From Anammoximicrobium sp032229885 (GTDB lineage: Bacteria > Planctomycetota > Planctomycetia > Pirellulales > Pirellulaceae), in contig JAVYAJ010000274.1 in the NCBI GenBank assembly GCA_032229885.1, positions 1 to 36,605 on the forward strand: 36,605 nucleotides of DNA, given 5' to 3'. The position numbers and the translations under genes are program-made. Of this stretch, positions 16,844 through 25,799 are shown piece after piece. Below the pieces are notes generated by a model. That model saw only the letters and a program-made list of their open reading frames with translations. It had not been told where the DNA came from and searched no databases. Each line of letters starts with the position of its first letter. The first letter of the stretch is position 1.

Positions 16844-16992
16844 GCGAAGGGCGGGCGCCGCCGTACGCTTCCTCCGGGTCCGCACTGCGCAACCGGCGCG
16901 TCCACAGGCTGAAGGCGGTGACGGATTGCGAATTTGTCGCCCGCTGCGAATGCCAGCACAGCACGCCCGGTCTAGAATGCGTTGGCACTGGC

Positions 16993-19362
16993 ATGAACAG
17001 TCTTGCTTTGCCCATTCGGCTGACTCTCGCCGCGGCGTCTGTGGCGCCCGCAGTAGGATCAGAACCCAGATCGGCCTTGTTGGGATCCGTCGCGTCCGCG
17101 GGCGTCATCATCATGCTGCTGCTGGGGGCGGCTGCGATCGGCGTCTATTTCAGGGTGCTCTTGCTCCGGGCGCACAAGCGCGCAGCCGGACTGCAGGCTC
17201 AGTTGGCCGACTCGCAGCGCGCGTTGACCGATGTCGAGTCGCAGCTGGCGCACAGCCAAGCGAGCCTGGGACGACAGATCGAAGCGGCGCGCGCGTCGCT
17301 CGACGCCGCGCACGAACACGCAAAAGAACAGTTGCAGGCGCAGATCGTCCAGCGTCAGCGAACGGAACGCGCGCTGCGGGACGCGCAAACGCAATACACC
17401 TCGCTCGTCGAAGGCCTGCCGATTCACGTCATCCGCAAAGACCGTCAAGGGCGTTTCACCTTTGCCAGCCAATCCGTGTGCGAACTGCTGGGCAGGCCTT
17501 GGGAGCAGATCTCCGGCCAGACCGATCTGGAGCTGTACGATCGAGAACTGGCCGACAAATACCGCAAGGACGATGCCCACGTCATGGCAACCAAGTCCAA
17601 CCTTGAGGCGATCGAGGAACACCGACGGTCCGACGGCACGCGCATCTGGGTGGAAATCATCAAAACTCCGCTGCTGGACGCCAAGGGCAACGTGGTGGGC
17701 GTCCAGATTCTGTTCTGGGACGTTACGGCCCGCGAGCGCGCGCTGAACGAAATGCGGCGCAGCGAGGCGCGTAAACAGGCGATTTTCGAGGCCTCGATGG
17801 ATTGCATCCTGTTCACGGACGAGTCGCTCCGGATCATCGAGTTCAACCGTGCGGCCGAGACGACGTTTGGCTACCCGCGGCGGGAAGTAATCGGCAAGAA
17901 TCTGATCGATCTCTTCATCCCGGCCGAGCTGCGCGAGCGACAGCAGGCCAACGTCGAGCGTTACAGGGGCGTCGGAGAACTGGGGTCGATGCTCGGGCGC
18001 CGCCTCGAGACGTCGATGCTCCGGAAGAGCGGCGAGTCGTTCGCGGTCGAGATGGCGATGCAGCCCATTCCGCTGCCCGACGGATCCACCGGCTTTGCGG
18101 CCTTTGTCCGCGATATCACGGCAGTCAAACGCGCCGCCGAGCAATTGGTCGAGGCGAAGGAGGCTGCCGAAAGCGCCAATCGAGCCAAGAGCGCGTTTCT
18201 GGCCAACATGAGCCACGAAATCCGCACTCCGATGAACGCCATCATCGGGATGACCGAGCTGGTGTTGGAGTCGCGTTTGGACGACGAACAGCGCGACTAT
18301 TTGCAGACCGTGCTCGAGTCCGGCAACTCGCTGTTGGCGCTCCTGAACGACGTGCTGGATTTTTCCAAAATCGAATCCGGCCGCGTCGATCTCGAGGAAA
18401 TCGAGTTCAATCTGCCACAGTGCGTCCAGGAGAGCATTCGTGCGTTCATGTACCGAGCCCGGCAGAAAGCGATCGGCCTGAGCTTCGAGTTCTCGCCGGA
18501 CACGCCCGAGTCCGTCCTGGGCGATCCGCTTCGCCTGCGCCAGATTCTGGTCAACCTGGTCAGCAATGCGATCAAGTTCACGGACCAAGGCGGGATCCGT
18601 GTCTTCGTGCAGACCGTGTCCATGATCGAGGATACGGTGGTGCTGCGGTTCGAGGTAGCGGATACGGGGATCGGAATCCCCGTCGATAAACGAAAAAAGA
18701 TCTTCGCCGAGTTTGAACAAGCCGACAGCTCGACCAAACGCCGATTTGGCGGCATCGGTCTCGGGCTCGCCATCTGTTCGCGTCTGGTTCAATCGATGGA
18801 CGGCGAAATCGGCGTCGACAGCGAAGAGGGCCGAGGCAGCACGTTTTACTTTACGGTATCGCTGCGTTTGCCGATGGATCGACCGCGAACGGCGACGACG
18901 CTGGACGCCGCACCGGTCGTGCTGAGCGCCGGAAGCGGGGACAAGGCGGATGGGCACACGACTCGCAGCCTGCGAATTCTGCTGGCCGAGGACAGCCCCG
19001 CCAATCAGAAACTGGCCCTGGGCCTGCTTCGCAAACGAGGCCACCACGTCGTCGTTGTCAACACCGGGAAACAGGCCTGCGAGGCCTTTGTCGCGGGGCC
19101 TTTCGATCTGATCCTGATGGACGTCCAGATGCCGGAGATGGATGGATTCGAGGCGACCCTCGCGATCCGGACCACCGAACGCGGGACCCGCGTACCGATC
19201 ATCGCCATGACGGCCCATGCCATGCACGGCGATCGCGAACGATGCCTGCGCATCGGGATGGACGGCTATCTGGCCAAACCGATTCGAGCCGAAGCGCTGT
19301 TCGAGGCCGTCGACGACATCGCCCGTCGATCGCCCGCGGCGAACAAGCCGGTCGAGGCCTAA
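16993..19362 (+). CDS. membrane hybrid histidine kinase with two PAS domains
   Basis: This is a 789-residue inner-membrane sensor. Domains in order: N-terminal signal-like segment and one strong membrane helix (GVIIMLLLGAAAIGVYF, about 37-54); a coiled coil to about 130; PAS 1 (133-250) and PAS 2 (261-378); HisKA with phospho-acceptor His408 in MSHEIRTPMNAIIGM; HATPase_c with N-box LRLRQILVNLVSNAIKF, VADTGIGIP and FGGIGLGLAI; and a C-terminal receiver (about 661-778) with Asp710 in LILMDVQMPEMDG and Lys in GYLAKPI. No HPt domain is present, so a separate phosphotransfer protein is expected for a relay. ATG at 16993 begins the signal-like segment; a GTG at 16918 would add 25 residues. TAGAAT lies only 15 bp upstream. 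It is likely functionally linked to the preceding receiver/ATPase gene. Confidence 0.93.
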   Translation: MNSLALPIRLTLAAASVAPAVGSEPRSALLGSVASAGVIIMLLLGAAAIGVYFRVLLLRAHKRAAGLQAQLADSQRALTDVESQLAHSQASLGRQIEAARASLDAAHEHAKEQLQAQIVQRQRTERALRDAQTQYTSLVEGLPIHVIRKDRQGRFTFASQSVCELLGRPWEQISGQTDLELYDRELADKYRKDDAHVMATKSNLEAIEEHRRSDGTRIWVEIIKTPLLDAKGNVVGVQILFWDVTARERALNEMRRSEARKQAIFEASMDCILFTDESLRIIEFNRAAETTFGYPRREVIGKNLIDLFIPAELRERQQANVERYRGVGELGSMLGRRLETSMLRKSGESFAVEMAMQPIPLPDGSTGFAAFVRDITAVKRAAEQLVEAKEAAESANRAKSAFLANMSHEIRTPMNAIIGMTELVLESRLDDEQRDYLQTVLESGNSLLALLNDVLDFSKIESGRVDLEEIEFNLPQCVQESIRAFMYRARQKAIGLSFEFSPDTPESVLGDPLRLRQILVNLVSNAIKFTDQGGIRVFVQTVSMIEDTVVLRFEVADTGIGIPVDKRKKIFAEFEQADSSTKRRFGGIGLGLAICSRLVQSMDGEIGVDSEEGRGSTFYFTVSLRLPMDRPRTATTLDAAPVVLSAGSGDKADGHTTRSLRILLAEDSPANQKLALGLLRKRGHHVVVVNTGKQACEAFVAGPFDLILMDVQMPEMDGFEATLAIRTTERGTRVPIIAMTAHAMHGDRERCLRIGMDGYLAKPIRAEALFEAVDDIARRSPAANKPVEA

Positions 19363-19795
19363 GGCCGTCACGAAGACGTCGCTTTCCAGCTTGGCCACGC
19401 GTCACGTCCGCAAGCGCGCTCAGGACGCAGGGGCCTCGACGAGGGCGCCCGGCGCCATCCGGACATTGGAGATCCCGAAAGCATGGCGGCGGCGTCCGAC
19501 CAAACGACTGCGCGGCGCGGGCACACTTGCCTCCAGACCGTCGGAAGAATCTTCGAAGGCGCTGGGATCGTTTCGGGCCGAGCGTCCGTGCGTTTCGGCG
19601 TCCGTGCGCTTCTGCGTCGCGAGGTTCTTTCTCCCGAGGTTCTTTGTCGAGCGCAGCGCGGCTTCGCTGTCTCGGGGCGTCCGAAGGCGATTGGCGCGAA
19701 AGGCCGTTGACGCGACATGCGCTGTGCCGTCGTCATCCATGTTGACAGGGCGCGCGAAATGTGTCTTTTACCGGACGGGCTCGTGCGCTGTCCAA
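19363..19795. other. 433-bp spacer between convergent genes
   Basis: It lies between the hybrid kinase and the M16 peptidase gene stops. It contains two short tandem duplications: a 16-bp unit starting tccgtgcg at 19585 and 19601 (two mismatches), and gaggttcttt at 19621 and again at 19636. No gene or clear terminator is seen. Confidence 0.65.
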
Positions 19796-21082
19796 TCATT
19801 TTTTTCGCGCTGTCGCAGTCCGCAGAGCACGGGTTTCCCGCGGCCCGACAACCTGTTCGGCGTCCTGCAGCGGGCCGACCGCTACGGCGGTCTGGACGGA
19901 CAGCGGATAGCGGGCCAGTAGGGCGGCGATATCCTCGCTGGTCACGCGCCGATAGCAGTCGGTCACGTCGCGCACGGTGCGGTAGCAGCGTCGCGTGAGC
20001 CACGTGCCGCCGACGGCGAACAGCCGATTGACCGGTCGTTCGCTCCCCAGCACGACGTGCGAACAGATCTTGCTCTTGGCCTGTTCCAACTCGGCCTCGG
20101 TCACCCCGTCGGCCTCGGTCTCGGCCAGCAACTGATTGAGGCGAGCATAGTTGTCGGCCGTGTCCTCGGGCGGGCCGCACAGTTGCGTCATGAACAGCCC
20201 GGCGCCTTGATACTCGCAGACGGACATCTCGGCGCTCTCGGCATGGCCTGGATCGACCAACTCCCAAAACATCCGGCTGCCGCATTCGTCGCCCAGCACG
20301 GTCGCCAACAGCCGACCCGCATAGCGGTCCTCGTCCTCCGAAGCCGGTCCGTTGCAAACCTGGATCATGTATTCCTGCGCGGCGTTCGGCTTGCAGAACA
20401 CCTCGACGCCCGCGTGCGGCGGCGCACGGTAGATCTCGCGCGGCGCGTCGTACGGCGTCCACGCCCCGCAGCACCGATCGGCCAACGCGACCAAGGCGTC
20501 GAAGTCGACATTCCCCGCGGCCACGAGCGCGATGTTTCGTGGACTGTAGCGGCGCTCGAAGTATTCCATCATCTGGTCGCGCGACAGCCGCGCGACGCTG
20601 GCGGCGGTTCCGAGGACGCTGCGCGCCAGCGGATGCCCGCCGAAATGGGCCGCTAGACACTTTTCGTGCGCGCCGAACGGCGGTTGGTCCTCGTATTTGG
20701 CGATCTCTTCCAGGATCACCAGCTTTTCCGTTTCGAAGTCGGCCGGACGCAGGGCGGGGCGCAGAATGTCGCTCAGCAGTTCGACGGCCCGCGCCTGATA
20801 TTCGGGCAAGAACGCCGCAAAGTAGACCGTCTGCTCTTCGCTCGTGTAGGCGTTGGAGTGTGATCCGATTTCGTCCAATTGGCGGTTGACGTCCGCCGCG
20901 CTGCGGGTCGCCGTTCCCTTGAAAACCATGTGCTCGAGAAAATGGCTGACGCCATGGTTTTCGTCGCATTCGTCGCGGGCGCCTGTTTTGACGAAAAATC
21001 CCAGGGCGGCAGAGTAAGCGCGTGGCGCGCACTCGGCGACGATCTCCAGGCCGTTGTCCAACGTCTGTTTACGAAATTCCAC
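19796..21082 (-). CDS. M16 zinc peptidase, catalytic (HxxEH) subunit
   Basis: This is a 428-residue M16B-type metallopeptidase. The inverted zinc motif is intact: His47-Phe-Leu-Glu50-His51 in GVSHFLEHMVFKGT, with the distal zinc ligand Glu126 in ILEEI, 74 residues later. The central YSPRNIALVAAGNVD and C-terminal half are family-like. The second-half strand that normally carries the substrate-binding Arg/Tyr pair is degenerate here (SRMFWELVDPGHAES instead of RLF..VRE..GLCY). The start is GTG at 21082, preceded by GGAG, giving MEFRKQTLDNGLEIV; it overlaps the upstream gene by 14 bp. An earlier GTG at 21130 is possible. No signal peptide is seen, so it is probably cytoplasmic. It likely works as a heterodimer with the overlapping gene product. 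Confidence 0.92.
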   Translation of the reverse strand: MEFRKQTLDNGLEIVAECAPRAYSAALGFFVKTGARDECDENHGVSHFLEHMVFKGTATRSAADVNRQLDEIGSHSNAYTSEEQTVYFAAFLPEYQARAVELLSDILRPALRPADFETEKLVILEEIAKYEDQPPFGAHEKCLAAHFGGHPLARSVLGTAASVARLSRDQMMEYFERRYSPRNIALVAAGNVDFDALVALADRCCGAWTPYDAPREIYRAPPHAGVEVFCKPNAAQEYMIQVCNGPASEDEDRYAGRLLATVLGDECGSRMFWELVDPGHAESAEMSVCEYQGAGLFMTQLCGPPEDTADNYARLNQLLAETEADGVTEAELEQAKSKICSHVVLGSERPVNRLFAVGGTWLTRRCYRTVRDVTDCYRRVTSEDIAALLARYPLSVQTAVAVGPLQDAEQVVGPRETRALRTATARKK

Positions 21083-22313
21083 GGGAAGTCTCCAAAGGCT
21101 GTTCGCCGACGGTGACGATGCGGAAATCACGCGGGGGATGCGACGCGAGGTACGCGTTGATCCGCGCGCACGACAGGTTGTCGATCACGCTCCGCACCTG
21201 GTCGACGGTCTGGATCCGCCCCAGATGGTACCAGTCCGCGGCGAGTGCGCTGCTCCGCGCAGCGCTCGACTCCTGCTGCATGATCAGACTGCTCTTGAGC
21301 CCGGCTTTGAGTCGCTCGAGCTCGTCGACGGCGATCCCGGCAGCCAGACGGCGCAGCTCGGCCAGCACGACATCGAGGGTTTCCTGCGCCCGGTCGTTCG
21401 TGGTCCCCGCATAGCACAACACGCTGCCGCGGTCCCGCAACGAGTGACAGTGGGCCTGCACCGCATAACACAACCCGCGGTTCTCGCGGACTTCGGTAAA
21501 CAACCGCGAGCTCATCCCGTCGCTCAAGACGCCGATCGCTGCGCGAGCCTCGTAATAGTCCGGGTGACGATAGGGGATGCTGGGATAGCCGATCGCAATA
21601 TGCGTCTGGGTCGAATCGTGAGGCAGATGTAAAATGCGCTCGGCCTCCGGCGTGTCGATCAGCTCGCGCGGCGGACGGGGCGCCCAGTCCGCATACAAGG
21701 CGGCGACATGGTCGCGAAGCGCCGGCCACGTGAACTTGCCGGCTACGCTCAAGATGGCGCCATCGGGACGATACGTCGCCTCGAAGCAACGCCGCACATC
21801 GTCGATGTCGGCCGCCTCGATTCCGTCCGCCGTGCCCGACGCGCTGCGGCCCTGCGGCTCGCCGTACAATAGGCGTCGCAGCTCGAGAAACGCCCGCTGG
21901 GACAGATCGTCGTCGAGCGAGCGGATTTCCTGCAGACAGACCAGCCGCGCATCGTCCAACTGGTCGGCCGGCAAGTGGGCGCGCCGCACGACGTCGGCGT
22001 AGATCGCCAACGTCGGAAACAGGCTCTCGGCCGGCATCGTGCCGCCGAAACTCGTATGGGCGACCAAAACGGCGGCCGACGTGTCTGCGCCGAGCAACTC
22101 GAGCGCGGAAATGAACTGGCGACTGTCGCGCGGTCCGCAGCCGCGCTCGGCCAGCTCGCGCGTCAAGTTGGCCAGCCCCGGACGATCGTCCGGGTCGCGG
22201 TTGCACCCGGCGGGCGTCAGCAAGCAGAACGCCGCCGACTCGAGCCAATCCATCGCCTCGGCAACCAATACCAGGCCGTTGTCGAACTGTTCCGTATAGA
22301 TGGCTTGTCCCAA
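21069..22313 (-). CDS. M16-family non-catalytic partner subunit (Arg/Tyr type)
   Basis: This is a 414-residue M16-fold protein lacking the zinc site: where the partner has SHFLEH it reads ANLTRE. It keeps the substrate-binding strand, SSRLFTEVRENRGLCYAVQA, with the Arg/Tyr pair. This is the complementary pattern to the downstream gene and matches heterodimeric bacterial M16B peptidases and the mitochondrial processing peptidase. The TTG at 22313 is preferred as start because AAGAGG lies 6 nt upstream and the N-terminus (MGQAIYTEQFDNGLVLVAE) then aligns with its partner; an ATG at 22394 would add 27 Arg-rich residues. The stop overlaps the next start by 14 bp, so equal production is likely. 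Confidence 0.88.
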   Translation of the reverse strand: MGQAIYTEQFDNGLVLVAEAMDWLESAAFCLLTPAGCNRDPDDRPGLANLTRELAERGCGPRDSRQFISALELLGADTSAAVLVAHTSFGGTMPAESLFPTLAIYADVVRRAHLPADQLDDARLVCLQEIRSLDDDLSQRAFLELRRLLYGEPQGRSASGTADGIEAADIDDVRRCFEATYRPDGAILSVAGKFTWPALRDHVAALYADWAPRPPRELIDTPEAERILHLPHDSTQTHIAIGYPSIPYRHPDYYEARAAIGVLSDGMSSRLFTEVRENRGLCYAVQAHCHSLRDRGSVLCYAGTTNDRAQETLDVVLAELRRLAAGIAVDELERLKAGLKSSLIMQQESSAARSSALAADWYHLGRIQTVDQVRSVIDNLSCARINAYLASHPPRDFRIVTVGEQPLETSRGIS

Positions 22314-23003
22314 TAGTCGCCTCTTCAAACGTTTCTGTGCCGGTTTCGACCGGGCGGATTGTCTCGCCCTGCCGACCTGGATCGTGTTGGTCATCCTCTG
22401 GCGCTCGCCGGCGCGGCTCGCCGCCCGTTGCTCGGAATCTGTCCCGCGCCCCCGTCAATCGTGTCCGCCGCCCATCTCGGCCGGATAGAGCGTCATCCGG
22501 CATCCGCGGCAACCCAATCGGCGCACGCGAGGGGCGGTCGGCGCGCGTTCGCCGATCGGTGGCCGCTCGCATTCCGGTGGTCGTTCTCGTTCCGTGCGGC
22601 ATCGTGCGCGGCTCAGGATATCACATTTTAGGGCGCGTAGGACAGGCTCCAGCGCCTGTTTGCCGTTCGACTCTAACCGACATACGAGCAACTTCATCTC
22701 GGACGGCCTGCCGTGCCTAACGCCGACTCCGATGCGCAACCCGACAAGGTCAACCAACGCGAGACCGGGCCACGGCCCCGCGCGTCCCGCCGATGAAATA
22801 TCGCTCGCCGCGTTTCTTTCAGCCGTGTTGTTCGGGTTTCCAACATCCGCACTGGCGCCCCGCATCGTACTGGCCGAGACTCTGACCGCTCTGCTCACCA
22901 AGATAAGTTTGGGGGTTCGAGCGCGGAGCGTGGGACACGTCCTCGGGAAAACGGGCAGCTTCACGCACCGAGCGGCCAAGGCATGGTTGTTTTCAGACCT
23001 GCT
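22314..23003. other. 690-bp spacer, no confident gene
   Basis: It lies between the M16 pair and the GNAT gene, all on the minus strand, so it should carry the M16 promoter. A plus-strand frame from about 22594 reads into the GNAT 3' end but has no ribosome-binding site or recognisable domain. Confidence 0.6.
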
Positions 23004-23606
23004 TTACGCACTGGGAATCTCTGCCACTTTGTAGACCGTCCGCACGCGTTGAAAGCCGACCCGCTCGTACAGCCTCAGCGCCCCGTCATTTTTGCACGTG
23101 ACCTCGAGCGTCACGCGCCCAATACCGGCTGAACGAAACCCTTCCAGGCTTCTCCACAGCAATGCGGTCCCCAATCCGTGGCCGCGTTGCTCCGGCACGA
23201 TGCCGAAATTTTGGATCGAGCCTCGCCCCTCGCCCGAGCGGACCCCTTGGATCGTGCCACAATGGTCCAGTCCGCCTTTTGCCGGATCGACGCGCGCCAG
23301 CAGCCACGTGGCCGCGGACAGAAAACCTTCGCCATACGCGATATCCCGCATCAGCCGCAGGCAGCCCGCAAAGTCCCCCAGCGAAGGGAAAATGTGCGTG
23401 TCGATCTCGTGGCAAAAACAGCGGTATTTTACCCAGGCGTGCGCTTCGAGCAGCGAATCATTCCAGGCGACCAGGCGATGGTCAGGCGGCAGCCAAGCGT
23501 CGCTGAAGCGCACGCTCGACACGTCGATCTCCATCAGGAATCGCTTGAAATATGTCAGGCCCATCATCCATTCCCGAGCGGGACGATCGTCCACCCGTAC
23601 CAGCAT
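23004..23606 (-). CDS. GNAT-family N-acetyltransferase
   Basis: This is a 200-residue protein. The C-terminal half is a GNAT acetyl-CoA-binding fold: IQNFGIVPEQRGHGLGTALL (motif A with the Q-R-G-H-G-L-G pyrophosphate loop), then VTLEVTCKNDGALRLYERVGFQRVRTVY (motif B). The N-terminal half contains MEIDVSSVRFSDAWLPPDHRLVAW and a Trp/His-rich segment that does not match a known substrate domain to my eye. The acyl acceptor cannot be deduced. ATG at 23606 gives the complete fold but has only a weak ribosome-binding site. It lies isolated between two long spacers. Confidence 0.85.
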   Translation of the reverse strand: MLVRVDDRPAREWMMGLTYFKRFLMEIDVSSVRFSDAWLPPDHRLVAWNDSLLEAHAWVKYRCFCHEIDTHIFPSLGDFAGCLRLMRDIAYGEGFLSAATWLLARVDPAKGGLDHCGTIQGVRSGEGRGSIQNFGIVPEQRGHGLGTALLWRSLEGFRSAGIGRVTLEVTCKNDGALRLYERVGFQRVRTVYKVAEIPSA

Positions 23607-23968
23607 AACGGACGCACGCGGACTGCCGGGTGAGCGGCCGCGGTGTCACCGCAACGCGACAACGATCGCTGCCCCGCGCGCGTTCGCCACTGTGCCGACG
23701 GGCAGGAAACCCGGGCCGGACAGCGGGCCGTCCGCCCCGTCCGAAGCTCGACGTTCGCGCGGCAATTCTCGCTCGCGCACCGTAGAGGCTTGCTCGCCGC
23801 ATCCTTTGGACTGTTGCCGCTCAGGTTTCGTTGTTGGCCGGGTGTCAGACGGCCGCCGGACGCCCGCCTCGTTTCGACCTGCCGACCTACGTCGTCTGCC
23901 GTTGCCACCGACCGCGATCGACCCGGTGGTCTCGCTCCAACGCTCTTTTTCACGCTCGGCTATGCCCT
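23607..23968. other. 362-bp spacer
   Basis: It lies between two minus-strand genes. I see no gene, strong hairpin or promoter; open frames are Arg/Ala-rich shadows. Confidence 0.6.
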
Positions 23969-24934
23969 TCAGCGGCTCTCGTCCCCGTGCTTGGCGATCC
24001 AGTCCCTCGCGTAATCTACGGCTGCCAACCCTTTGTTGCCCAGCGGCGTACAGTGGAAGATCAGGCCCTCGATCTGCCCCTCTCGGTATAGCCGAAGCGC
24101 GTAACCAAGTTGCTTTGCCATAAAGTCTACCTTCAATTCCTGCTTGCCGCCAAAGTCCCACATGTAGATGCCCAAGAGCGTCCGTTTGTCGGGAACAAGG
24201 CTGCGATAACGCTGAAAGTTGTCCTCGATTTGTTGGATGTCGCTGCCGCTCCAGATCCAGAGCGACACGACGTCCACGTACTTCATCACGGGTTTAATCG
24301 ACGCGTACAACTGGGCGGTATACAGCACGATCGCGAGATCCAGGCGTCGTTTGTAGGCGACGGTCTCGGCGTGCAGTTGCTTCATCTCCTCCAATGACAG
24401 CGACGCGGGCGCGGGCTGAGCCTCAGAATTCCGGTCGTAACCCGGCGCGTTTCCGCCATGAAAAAAATCGTCGAGAAAATAACCTGTCAGGTTGGGCGTC
24501 GTGTCCCGTAAACCAAAAACGTAGTCCTTCAAGGCATGATAGGACGCGTTGGATCCCCCGGACAGATTCCAGGCGACCCGTTTCACGTCCTGGAACTGGC
24601 TGCGGTACGCTTCGTCGGGCGTCCCGCCGCGGATCACGCAGACATTGGGTATGCCCATCGAGCGGATGCCTTCAGCCATGCTCATCGGAGCACTGAGCGG
24701 AATGTTGTAGACCCCGTTGGGACCATCGTAGACCCCAGGATCATGCCCCCACATCCAAAGGCGGTCTCGCAGGCAATTTTCGTAGGCGGGATAGACTGCC
24801 GTGCCGGCTCGGACTCGAGCGGCCGCGGCGCCGACCGCAAGCGAAGCGGCCGCTAGCTGCGCGCCGCCGACGAGAAACTGGCGACGAGAGAGTTGGATTG
24901 CATCGTCTGGCGCGGATGAACGAGATCGAGACAC
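23969..24934 (-). CDS. Tat-exported barrel-like protein, possible glycosidase
   Basis: This is a 321-residue protein exported folded through the Tat system: SRRQFLVGG (Arg17-Arg18) followed by an Ala-rich hydrophobic stretch to about residue 43. The mature part alternates short beta strands and helices as in a TIM barrel, for example IPNVCVIRGG, LTGYFLDDFFHGG, LDLAIVLYTAQLY, YVDVVSLWIWSGSD, LLGIYMWDFGGKQ and EGLIFHCTPLGNKG. The Asp pair in YFLDDFF and the Asp in YMWDFGG are placed like catalytic acids of glycoside hydrolases, but this is only a structural guess and I do not recognise the family. The start is GTG at 24934 with AAGGAG 7 nt upstream. It is divergent from the lipoprotein gene at 25149. 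Confidence 0.8.
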   Translation of the reverse strand: MSRSRSSAPDDAIQLSRRQFLVGGAQLAAASLAVGAAAARVRAGTAVYPAYENCLRDRLWMWGHDPGVYDGPNGVYNIPLSAPMSMAEGIRSMGIPNVCVIRGGTPDEAYRSQFQDVKRVAWNLSGGSNASYHALKDYVFGLRDTTPNLTGYFLDDFFHGGNAPGYDRNSEAQPAPASLSLEEMKQLHAETVAYKRRLDLAIVLYTAQLYASIKPVMKYVDVVSLWIWSGSDIQQIEDNFQRYRSLVPDKRTLLGIYMWDFGGKQELKVDFMAKQLGYALRLYREGQIEGLIFHCTPLGNKGLAAVDYARDWIAKHGDESR

Positions 24935-25148
24935 GGTCGGGCTCCTTGGAACATGGGTAAAGTGCGGACAAAAATCGCATCTTGCCGCGCGACGCGAGCC
25001 TCGCGTTAGCCACCACCCGCGCCACCAGGCCTGGCTAGCCAGATTTTGCGAAAAATGACCTTGGAAGCTCGATCCTCAAACGGTAATGTAGCCGCTCGCC
25101 CAATTGCCGTCTTGTCTGTGCATGCGTTTGGCGAAAGGGGATCTGTCA

Positions 25149-25799
25149 ATGAAATGGCTTGTCATCAGTGCGATCACTATTCTCGGGATGGCTGGATGCC
25201 GAGGTTCGCAGACGTCCTGCAATACCCTCGCGCCGTTCGGAGCGTCCCGGATCTCGCCTCCTTCGACAAGCCATTTTGGCGCGGCCGGCGGCTATTACAA
25301 TCGCGGCGCACCCGTGCAAACCGCGAGCCCCGTGGCCCCAGGGGCGGCGCCCGCAGCGTCGCCGGCGGGCACGATCGGCGCCCAGGCGCTGCCGCCCAAC
25401 GCGAGCGCCGACGCCGGCGGTAGTTGGGCGCCGTCGGCCAAAGCCCCAGGCGTCGATGGCGCATTGAAGCCGTCGTTGGCGTCGCTCGGGTCGTCTGCCG
25501 TTCAGCAGGCCTCGTATCAAACGGCGCCTGCGGCTAATCCCGTGTCGACGTCGTCGCTGTCTGGTTCGTCGCTTCGCCTGGCTGGAATGCCCGTCAACGA
25601 CGCGACCACCGGTGGATCGGGGCAAGAACCGGCTCGTTTTGTCCCGGTCGGAACGCCGATCGAAATCGCACAACTGCCTCCGGCAACAACGACTGCCGCG
25701 GCCGACGCCCCGGTCTCTGCATCGGTTCCCGGATCGAATGCGGTTAACGCGACCGCCGCGTCTTCGCAAACGACCCTCAACTGGAAATCCAGACCTTGA
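25149..25799 (+). CDS. Ala/Pro/Ser-rich lipoprotein, function unknown
   Basis: This is a 216-residue protein with a clear lipoprotein signal, MKWLVISAITILGMAGC, with Cys17 in the lipobox. The rest is low-complexity: Ala, Pro, Ser, Thr and Gly dominate, with no predicted folded domain, so it is probably a disordered surface or periplasmic tether. ATG at 25149 is preceded by AAGGGG 8 nt upstream; an earlier in-frame ATG at 25104 would place extra residues before the signal and is unlikely. It is followed, after 689 bp, by the BBP7-like porin on the same strand; a functional link is possible but unproven. Confidence 0.75.
   Translation: MKWLVISAITILGMAGCRGSQTSCNTLAPFGASRISPPSTSHFGAAGGYYNRGAPVQTASPVAPGAAPAASPAGTIGAQALPPNASADAGGSWAPSAKAPGVDGALKPSLASLGSSAVQQASYQTAPAANPVSTSSLSGSSLRLAGMPVNDATTGGSGQEPARFVPVGTPIEIAQLPPATTTAAADAPVSASVPGSNAVNATAASSQTTLNWKSRP

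Noticed and set aside
17059..19398. 779-residue minus-strand open frame across the hybrid kinase
   Set aside because: It mirrors the kinase gene codon for codon, with composition expected of an antisense frame; the plus strand has full PAS, HisKA, ATPase and receiver motifs.
22594..23034. 146-residue plus-strand open frame overlapping the GNAT gene end
   Set aside because: No ribosome-binding site or domain, and the overlap is with the well-supported GNAT frame on the other strand.
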